Source: Flavobacterium sp. NG2 (GTDB lineage Bacteria > Bacteroidota > Bacteroidia > Flavobacteriales > Flavobacteriaceae). From it: a stretch of 64,000 bases of DNA. Below the pieces are notes generated by a model, which worked only from the letters and a program-made list of their open reading frames with translations, was not told the DNA's origin and made no database searches. Below are positions 43,195 to 49,472 of this stretch, in pieces (positions within the stretch are counted from its first letter, which is position 1; the number at the start of each line of letters is the position of its first letter). Both the position numbers and the translations under genes were made by a program. The stretch lies in assembly GCF_034119845.1 (NCBI RefSeq), contig NZ_CP139420.1, positions 1,404,001 to 1,468,000 on the forward strand. Direction: 5' to 3'.

Positions 43195-43200
43195 TAGATA

Positions 43201-44595
43201 ATGGAAAAAGAGAACATTGCAGTGGGTCTAGATATTGGGACGACCAAAATTGTTGCCATGATTGGTAAAAAAAACGAGTATGGGAAACTCGAAATTTTAG
43301 GTGTCGGGAAATCTAAAAGTTTAGGTGTGGCTAGGGGAGTTGTAAATAATATTACACAAACCATTCAATCCATACAACAGGCAGTACAAGAAGCTGAAAA
43401 TAATTCGGGATATAAAATTAAAGATGTAGTTGTAGGTATTGCGGGTCAACATATACGTAGTATTCAACATACTGATTACATCAGCAGAAATAATCCAGAA
43501 GAAGTAATTGGAGGAGCAGATATTCAATTGTTGATTGATCAAGTGAATAAATTGGCCATGTTGCCAGGGGAAGAAATTATTCACGTATTGCCACAAGAAT
43601 TTAAAATTGATGGGCAATCTGAAATTAAAGAGCCGATAGGAATGTACGGTGGAAGACTAGAATCTAGTTTTCATGTCGTTGTAGGGCAAGCATCGTCAAT
43701 ACGCAATGTAGGACGTTGTATTCAGAGTTCAGGGATCGAGTTATCTGGATTGACATTAGAGCCATTAGCATCGTCTGATGCTGTTTTGAGTCAAGAAGAA
43801 AAAGAAGCGGGTGTAGCGTTAATTGACATTGGTGGTGGAACAACAGATTTAGCTATTTTCAAAGACGGAATCATTCGTCATACTGCGGTTATTCCTTTTG
43901 GAGGAAATGTAATTTCAGATGATATTAAAGAAGGATGTTCGATTATTGAAAAACAAGCGGAGTTATTGAAAGTAAAATTTGGTTCAGCTTGGCCAGGAGA
44001 AAATAAAGACAATGAGATTGTTTCTATACCAGGGTTAAGAGGAAGAGAACCAAAAGAAATTTCGTTGAAAAACTTATCAAAAATCATCCATGCAAGAGTG
44101 GTTGAGATAATTGAGCAAGTTTTTACAGAAATAAAAGCATACGGTCATGAAGATCCTCGCAAGAAATTAATTGCAGGTATTGTACTTACTGGTGGAGGAG
44201 CACAGCTTAAACACATCAAGCAATTAGTTGAATATATCACGGGGATGGATACTAGAATTGGATATCCTAACGAGCATTTAGCTGGTGATTCTGATGAAGA
44301 GTTTTCAAGTCCATTATATGCTACAGCTGTTGGCTTGGTAATGAATAGTATCGAAAACAATTCTCAGAGTGCTGTACGCGTGGAAGAGTTAGTGCAACCA
44401 AAAGCAGGTTTTTATCGTGAACCAGTACGGCAAATGGCAGATCAGTACGAGCGTGCACCACAAGTGGAGGAGCAAGAAGAAGAGCGAGAAGTGGTCTATA
44501 CTAAAAAAGAAGAATCTACAGGAGATAAAATCAAAAGGTCATTTTTTGATCGTTATGTAGATAAGATTAAAGATTTTTTAGATAACGCAGAATAG
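43201..44595 (+). CDS. ftsA: Division protein FtsA
   Basis: A 464-residue actin-like ATPase that tethers FtsZ to the membrane. Phosphate-binding motifs GLDIGTTKIVAMIG at residue 9 and ALIDIGGGTTDLAIF near 203, the 1C subdomain near 90-165, adenosine motif VLTGGGAQLKHI near 325. The C-terminus is extended by ~50 charged residues and ends in an amphipathic helix (IKRSFFDRYVDKIKDFL), the likely membrane anchor. It follows ftsQ by six bases; ftsZ is 58 bases downstream. Confidence 0.95.
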   Translation: MEKENIAVGLDIGTTKIVAMIGKKNEYGKLEILGVGKSKSLGVARGVVNNITQTIQSIQQAVQEAENNSGYKIKDVVVGIAGQHIRSIQHTDYISRNNPEEVIGGADIQLLIDQVNKLAMLPGEEIIHVLPQEFKIDGQSEIKEPIGMYGGRLESSFHVVVGQASSIRNVGRCIQSSGIELSGLTLEPLASSDAVLSQEEKEAGVALIDIGGGTTDLAIFKDGIIRHTAVIPFGGNVISDDIKEGCSIIEKQAELLKVKFGSAWPGENKDNEIVSIPGLRGREPKEISLKNLSKIIHARVVEIIEQVFTEIKAYGHEDPRKKLIAGIVLTGGGAQLKHIKQLVEYITGMDTRIGYPNEHLAGDSDEEFSSPLYATAVGLVMNSIENNSQSAVRVEELVQPKAGFYREPVRQMADQYERAPQVEEQEEEREVVYTKKEESTGDKIKRSFFDRYVDKIKDFLDNAE

Positions 44596-44653
44596 GGGTT
44601 TTACCCAAAAGGAAGAATAACAATATTAGTATTAATATCAAAAACCAAATAAA

Positions 44654-46627
44654 ATGATGAGCAACTCAGAATTTGGAAGTATTTCATTTGATTTACCAAA
44701 AAATCAATCAAATGTAATCAAAGTTATAGGTGTAGGTGGAGGAGGTAGCAATGCTATCAATCACATGTTTCAACAAGGAATTAAAGGAGTGGATTTTATT
44801 GTATGTAATACTGATTCTCAGGCATTACAAAACAGTGCTGTTCCTAATAAAATTCAGTTAGGGGTAAATCTTACTGAAGGTCTTGGAGCAGGTGCAAATC
44901 CAGATGTAGGACAGCAATCAGCTATTGAGAGTATTGCCGATATCGAAAAGATGTTGGATCGAAATACTAAGATGGTTTTTATTACTGCAGGAATGGGGGG
45001 TGGAACTGGTACAGGTGCAGCTCCAGTTATTGCTCAGTTAGCAAAAGAAAGAGAAATTCTTACCGTTGGTATTGTAACACTTCCGTTTTTATTTGAAGGG
45101 AAAGTGCGTCAAGAACAAGCAAAAATAGGTATCGAAAAATTACGTAAACAAGTAGACTCTTTAATTGTTATCAATAATAATAAATTAAGAGAAGTTTATG
45201 GAAATCTTGGTTTCAAAGCTGGATTTTCAAAAGCCGATGAAGTATTGGCAACAGCCTCTAGAGGTATAGCCGAAGTAATTACACATCACTATACTCAAAA
45301 TATCGATTTACGTGATGCTAAAACCGTTTTGTCTAATAGTGGAACTGCTATCATGGGATCGGCTAAAGCTGAAGGTGAAAACAGAGCTAAAGAAGCAATT
45401 ATTTCTGCTTTAGATTCTCCATTACTAAATGATAATAAAATCACAGGTGCCAAAAACGTATTGTTGCTCATCGTTTCTGGCTCAAATGAAATCACTTTAG
45501 ATGAAATTGGAGAAATCAATGACCATATTCAAAATGAAGCTGGTCACAATGCTAATATTATTATGGGTGTTGGTGAGGATGAATCTCTTGGTGATGCTAT
45601 TGCAGTTACTATTATTGCAACAGGTTTTGATATTGAACAACAAAACGGAATCGTAAATACGGAGCCAAAAAAAATAATTCACGCATTAGAGGATGAACAA
45701 AGTAATGTTTATAATCTATCTCAAAAAACAGTTCAGTCTTTTGATGTAAATGCTGAATTGCCAATTGCACAGAAAGAGGAAGAAAAAAGAATCGTTTTCG
45801 AATTAACTGAAGACGAACTTACTCCTGAACCAGTATTTACACCTGAGCCAGTTGCTGTTGCTCCAGTAGTTGCTCCAGTGGCTGAGAACGATGATTTAGT
45901 AGTGATGTCAGAATTCATTAAGAATTTAGATGTGACTTTCGAAATCGTTTCTCCAATGAAGGATGTTGATTTTACTTTTACAGCTCCTAAGGTAGAAGAA
46001 GTAAAACAAGTAGAGCAACCAAAAGCTGTTGAAAGACAAGAGCAAACGGCTTTTACTTTTGATTTGCCTATCGATAAGCCAAAAGCGGTAGTGAAAGAAG
46101 AAGAAAATACAATCTTCGAATTGACTAACGAAACTCGTGAAATCAAAGTAAACCAACCAGTTCAATTTGTTCCAGTAACTGAACTGTCTGAAAACGGTAT
46201 CATCAAATATTCGTTAGAAGAATATATGGAAGCTGAGAATGATTTAATGTCTTCTAAGCCAGTTGCTAAAGTGGTAGAGGAAGTGGTTCCAGAAGAGTTA
46301 AATATCACTATGAAAAAAGTGGAATTCTCTCAAAAAGAAGAAGTTAATTTTGAGGAAATTTCCCCAATGGAAATGACTATCGAAGAAACTTTGAGAATGA
46401 GAGCTGACGAAAGAAGAAAGAAATTAAAAGAATTCAACTACAAGTTTCACAACAATGTATCTAAGGTAGATGAATACGAAAAAGAGCCAGCATATAAGCG
46501 TTTAGGAATTGATATTTCAAATCAGCAAACCAATAATGCTAACTCAAGAATATCAGTAGGAATGGATAGTAACAACGATTTGCAATTGCGTTCTAACAAT
46601 TCTTATTTACACGACAACGTAGATTAA
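44654..46627 (+). CDS. ftsZ: Division protein FtsZ with very long C-terminal linker
   Basis: A 657-residue tubulin-like GTPase that forms the Z ring. Residues ~15-320 are the globular part: VIGVGGGGSNAINHM, FITAGMGGGTGTGAAPVIA (tubulin signature) near 112, and the synergy-loop region FSKADEVLATASRGIAEVI near 193. From about 340 to 610 runs an acidic, Pro- and Val-rich linker, far longer than in E. coli (383 residues in total), with repeated PEPVFTPEPVAVAPVVAP-like stretches. A probable conserved binding peptide (YEKEPAYKRLGIDI) lies near 612, followed by a 35-residue Asn/Ser-rich tail. A strong terminator closes the cluster. Confidence 0.95.
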   Translation: MMSNSEFGSISFDLPKNQSNVIKVIGVGGGGSNAINHMFQQGIKGVDFIVCNTDSQALQNSAVPNKIQLGVNLTEGLGAGANPDVGQQSAIESIADIEKMLDRNTKMVFITAGMGGGTGTGAAPVIAQLAKEREILTVGIVTLPFLFEGKVRQEQAKIGIEKLRKQVDSLIVINNNKLREVYGNLGFKAGFSKADEVLATASRGIAEVITHHYTQNIDLRDAKTVLSNSGTAIMGSAKAEGENRAKEAIISALDSPLLNDNKITGAKNVLLLIVSGSNEITLDEIGEINDHIQNEAGHNANIIMGVGEDESLGDAIAVTIIATGFDIEQQNGIVNTEPKKIIHALEDEQSNVYNLSQKTVQSFDVNAELPIAQKEEEKRIVFELTEDELTPEPVFTPEPVAVAPVVAPVAENDDLVVMSEFIKNLDVTFEIVSPMKDVDFTFTAPKVEEVKQVEQPKAVERQEQTAFTFDLPIDKPKAVVKEEENTIFELTNETREIKVNQPVQFVPVTELSENGIIKYSLEEYMEAENDLMSSKPVAKVVEEVVPEELNITMKKVEFSQKEEVNFEEISPMEMTIEETLRMRADERRKKLKEFNYKFHNNVSKVDEYEKEPAYKRLGIDISNQQTNNANSRISVGMDSNNDLQLRSNNSYLHDNVD

Positions 46628-46650
46628 TAATCTGCTTATCGCAAAGAGCT

Positions 46651-46689
46651 AACCCGAAAATTGAATTTAATTTTCGGGTTATTTTTTTT
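46651..46689 (+). terminator. Terminator of the dcw cluster
   Basis: AACCCGAAAATT and AATTTTCGGGTT make a perfect 12-bp stem with a six-base loop, then ATTTTTTTT. It starts 23 bases after the ftsZ stop codon. Confidence 0.9.
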
Positions 46690-46730
46690 ATCTTCGCACC
46701 ACTATTTTAGGGAAAAGATTTTTTTGTGCC

Positions 46731-46870
46731 TTAATCCAGCTGTTCGTTACAAGATTTTGTCGCCAAATGGTTTTTTCTAAGGATTTAAAAGAGCTTCCTC
46801 TGGTCGCTTTTTAAATCCAAGAAAAAAATCCATTGGCTCTCAAAATGCTTTTCACTTCCATCTGGGGCAG
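46731..46870 (+). repeat. Dispersed structured intergenic element, copy 3
   Basis: 5' box AATCCAGCTGTTCGTTACAAG (nearly identical to copy 1), centre AGAGCTTCCTCTGGTCGCTT at 46790-46809, 3' box TTTTCACTTCCATCTGGGGC. The outer stem joins 46763-46778 (CCAAATGGTTTTTTCT) with 46820-46836 (AGAAAAAAATCCATTGG), and an inner stem GGATTTAAA pairs with TTTAAATCC. It follows the ftsZ terminator; a TATCTTCG sequence at 46689-46696 could be a promoter reading through it into yqeY. The 308-base gap holds nothing else certain. Confidence 0.8.
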
Positions 46871-46935
46871 ACAGATAGTTCACAACAATAATTCAACAAT
46901 CGAATAACGATTCATCAAATAAATAAAAAAAGAAT

Positions 46936-47385
46936 ATGAGTTTATCAGCAAATATCATGGACGAAATTAAAGCAGCCATGAGAGCCAAAGATACTGTTGC
47001 TTTAGAAGCTTTAAGAGCAATTAAATCAGAATTGTTATTGGCACAAACAGCTTCTGGTTCAAAAGAAGAATTGTCAGAAGATGAGGAAATTAAATTGCTA
47101 CAACGTTTGGTGAAAACAAGAAAAGAAAGTGCTCGCATTTATACGGAGCAAAATCGTCCTGACTTAGCTGAACCAGAATTAGCCCAAGTTGCAGTAATCG
47201 AGAAATTTTTACCAGCACAATTAAGCGAAGCAGAAATCGAAGAAATCATTGCTAAAATCATTGCTGATACTGGAGCTTCAGGAATCGCTTCAATGGGAAA
47301 AGTAATGGGAATTGCATCTGCTCAATTAGGTGGAACAGCTGAAGGAAAAACGATCTCTTCGATTGTAAAAAAATTATTAGTATAA
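46936..47385 (+). CDS. GatB/YqeY domain protein
   Basis: A 149-residue soluble helical protein of the YqeY family, related to the C-terminal tRNA-binding domain of GatB; its role is not firmly established. Family signatures: DEIKAAMRAKDTVALEALRAIKSE at residue 10, VKTRKESARIYTEQNRPDLAEPELAQV near 54, and GASGIASMGKVMG near 113. The start is preceded by AAAAAAAGAAT abutting ATG. A 16-bp perfect AATTCC hairpin lies between it and tRNA-Arg. Confidence 0.9.
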   Translation: MSLSANIMDEIKAAMRAKDTVALEALRAIKSELLLAQTASGSKEELSEDEEIKLLQRLVKTRKESARIYTEQNRPDLAEPELAQVAVIEKFLPAQLSEAEIEEIIAKIIADTGASGIASMGKVMGIASAQLGGTAEGKTISSIVKKLLV

Positions 47386-47406
47386 AAGTGTAAATTCCAA
47401 AAATAG

Positions 47407-47446
47407 AAATTCCAAATTCCAATGATATACTTGGAATTTGGAATTT
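47407..47446 (+). repeat. Perfect AATTCCAA inverted repeat after yqeY
   Basis: AAATTCCAAATTCCAA and TTGGAATTTGGAATTT form a perfect 16-bp stem around TGATATAC, followed by TTAAAATTTGG. It may serve as yqeY terminator, although the T run is weak, and sits 24 bases before tRNA-Arg. Confidence 0.6.
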
Positions 47447-47470
47447 TTAAAATTTGGAATTTTATATTTT

Positions 47471-47547
47471 GGCTGCGTAGTTCAACTGGATAGAATATCA
47501 GATTTCGGCTCTGAGGGTTGGGGGTTCGAACCCCTCCGCAGTCACCA
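47471..47547 (+). tRNA. tRNA-Arg (anticodon TCG)
   Basis: A complete cloverleaf with encoded CCA. Acceptor GGCTGCG pairs with CGCAGTC (one G-T), D stem GTTC/GAAT, anticodon stem TCAGA/TCTGA around the loop TTTCGGC with anticodon TCG, variable region GGGTT, T stem GGGGG/CCCTC with loop TTCGAAC, then A and CCA. It reads CGA and probably other CGN arginine codons. A terminator begins at once after CCA. Confidence 0.95.
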
Positions 47548-47590
47548 AAAGGATAGAGAGACATAATTGTTTTTCTATCCTTTTTTTTTA
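47547..47590 (+). terminator. Terminator of tRNA-Arg
   Basis: AAAAGGATAGA and TCTATCC form a perfect stem around AT-rich sequence, followed by nine or more T, directly after the tRNA CCA. Confidence 0.85.
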
Positions 47591-47897
47591 TCCCAAAATG
47601 GCAGTAGGATTTTATTATTCAATTCACAAAACCTGTTTGCCAACAGATAGGTTAGGCAGTTTTCTACAGATTTTATATAGTAAAACAATTAAATAATCTG
47701 TGTCAACCCGTTTCATCTGTGTTTTCCTTGCTCCAATGCGTAATCTAAGTTTATTGAATATTATTTTTTAAGTCACAAACCTTTGGGTGTTTTATGATTC
47801 CTTATCTCATTTTTTTATTCTGTTTTTTGTTTGTAAATTTACGTGTAACTAATTGTTAGTTAAGTAATTATTATTTTAATAGCAATACCTAGAACTT
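47591..47897. other. Intergenic region with degenerate palindromic remnants
   Basis: About 300 bases without a gene between tRNA-Arg and the CBS gene. It contains CCTGTTTGCCAACAGATAGG (imperfect self-complement) near 47630 and two AATCTGTGT / CATCTGTGT phrases near 47694-47723, which look like remnants of dispersed intergenic repeats. No exact -7 box was found; TAAATTTA near 47836 is close. Confidence 0.4.
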
Positions 47898-48332
47898 ATG
47901 AAACAAAAGGTGCCAGTTTCAGTAATCATGACCAAGAATATTGTAAAGTTAAATCTGACCGATGATTTAAGTAAGGCTGAAGTCTTGTTTAAGAATAATA
48001 AAATAAGGCATATACCAGTGGTGAATCATTGTGAAATAGTTGGAATCCTTAGCCTTACTGATTTGATGAGGGTGTCATGTCCAGAATCTATTGACGATGC
48101 TGAAAATGAAGGGGTTGAGTCCCTTGTTTATAATATGTTTACAATTGCTCAAGTTATGAGTAAAGAGGTGGTTACAGTCAAGCCTTATACTACAATTAAA
48201 GAGGTAGCCACACTATTGGCAGAGAAAGAGTTTCATGCCTTGCCCGTATGTGACGGCTCAAACCTCGTAGGGATTGTCACAACAACAGATTTGATTAAAT
48301 ATTTGTTAAGTCAATACGACGCAGAAGATTAA
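47898..48332 (+). CDS. CBS domain pair protein
   Basis: A 144-residue soluble protein composed of two CBS motifs and nothing more: the first covers about 8-65 (MTKNIVKLNLTDDLSKAEVLFKNNKIRHIPVVNHCEIVGILSLTDLM) and the second about 82-140 (MSKEVVTVKPYTTIKEVATLLAEKEFHALPVCDG). Such pairs bind adenine nucleotides and usually regulate a partner, but no partner is adjacent. Short spacing to the metallopeptidase gene (78 bases) could indicate cotranscription. Function unknown. Confidence 0.88.
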   Translation: MKQKVPVSVIMTKNIVKLNLTDDLSKAEVLFKNNKIRHIPVVNHCEIVGILSLTDLMRVSCPESIDDAENEGVESLVYNMFTIAQVMSKEVVTVKPYTTIKEVATLLAEKEFHALPVCDGSNLVGIVTTTDLIKYLLSQYDAED

Positions 48333-48422
48333 TAGTTTTTTTATATCTTGGTAAAAGTTTAAAGGGGTTGTCAATTAGAGTGATTTGAAACTTTCTTTAT
48401 GTAATCTGCTGTGCTAGTGGCT

Positions 48423-49244
48423 ATGTCTTTAAGTAAGTTTCTACAATGTTTTATTTTACTAGTATTTTTGGCTCCATTTGTTGTGGTGCTTTTTTTTAGA
48501 GTTCTAGAGCCATTGTTTATGTTTGTCTTTAAAAGACCACTCTATCTATATTGGTATCCGTTTCCTAAAAAAGTGTCTTCAAAACAAAGGCATATTTTAG
48601 AAAATAATTTCCCATTTTATAATAAATTATCGTCGGCTAAGAAAAAGTTTTTTCAACATCGATTAAAAGAATTTTTAACCAAATATGAATTTATTGGTAA
48701 AGAAATTCAAATCACTGATGAAATGGAAATTCTAATTGGTGCTACTTATATAATGCTGACTTTCGGAATGAGGGATTATTTAATCGGTTTGTTTTCTCGT
48801 ATCATCATTTATCCATCTGCCTATTATTCCTCTGTAAATAAAGTTTATCATAAAGGAGAATTTAATCCGAGAATGAAAGCAATAGTGTTTTCTTGGGAAG
48901 ATTTTTTATTGGGACATAATGTAACTAATGATAATGTTAATCTTGGATTGCATGAATTTGCACATGCTTTGCATTTTTATTGTTTAAAAAGCAATCAAAC
49001 AAGCGCACTTATTTTTCAGGATGAATTTGTCGAGGTAATGAAGTATTTTAATGAAGAAGAAAAACTGTTGGCATTAATTCAAAAAGGCTACTTCCGATTG
49101 TATGCTTATAGTAATCCATTTGAATTTTTAGCAGTCATATTAGAGCATTTTTTTGAAACGCCTCAAATGTTTAAAAAACAACATCCTGAACTTTTTACTT
49201 CAGTTTCTAGAATGATTAATATTGATGAGAAATATTTTGGGTAA
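48423..49244 (+). CDS. M90-like (MtfA-type) zinc metallopeptidase
   Basis: A 273-residue protein with an N-terminal membrane helix (about 5-30: FILLVFLAPFVVVLFFRVLEP) and a peptidase domain of the MtfA/DgsA anti-repressor family: LHEFAHALHF near residue 178 supplies the HExxH zinc ligands. In E. coli MtfA binds the repressor Mlc and has peptidase activity; whether this relative does so is unknown. The frame is open from GTG 48411, but ATG 48423 directly before the membrane helix is preferred. The N-terminal helix is shared by many Bacteroidota members. Confidence 0.82.
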   Translation: MSLSKFLQCFILLVFLAPFVVVLFFRVLEPLFMFVFKRPLYLYWYPFPKKVSSKQRHILENNFPFYNKLSSAKKKFFQHRLKEFLTKYEFIGKEIQITDEMEILIGATYIMLTFGMRDYLIGLFSRIIIYPSAYYSSVNKVYHKGEFNPRMKAIVFSWEDFLLGHNVTNDNVNLGLHEFAHALHFYCLKSNQTSALIFQDEFVEVMKYFNEEEKLLALIQKGYFRLYAYSNPFEFLAVILEHFFETPQMFKKQHPELFTSVSRMINIDEKYFG

Positions 49245-49345
49245 GCATACTATTACTTTTGTAAGGGGTTGATATAGGCTGGTTTTGCTTTTAATTCGAC
49301 ATATTATTTTTTTTAAAATGATTATGTATTTATGCTAAATAAAAC

Positions 49346-49353
49346 TATATTTG
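49346..49353 (+). promoter_or_regulatory. -7 promoter box of the hybrid sensor gene
   Basis: TATATTTG matches TAnnTTTG, 119 bases upstream of the sensor start. No good -33 TTG is visible. The leader would be unusually long compared with other promoters in the window. Confidence 0.45.
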
Positions 49354-49472
49354 TATATCTTCTTCAATCGAAAACATATGGATTTACAAGTGTTTCCTCT
49401 CTTGTTTGTGAACTGCTAAGTTTTTTAAATCGCTCGATTAATCCATTTTTTTACAACTAACCAAACTACTAG

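Noticed and set aside
44595..44653. Short GGG-TTTTA-CCC hairpin between ftsA and ftsZ
   Set aside because: A three-pair stem with no T run is too weak to call a terminator or regulator.
30672..46627. Loss of murF and ddl as a local deletion
   Set aside because: Bacteroidota dcw clusters commonly lack them; gene order is otherwise complete with no scar visible.
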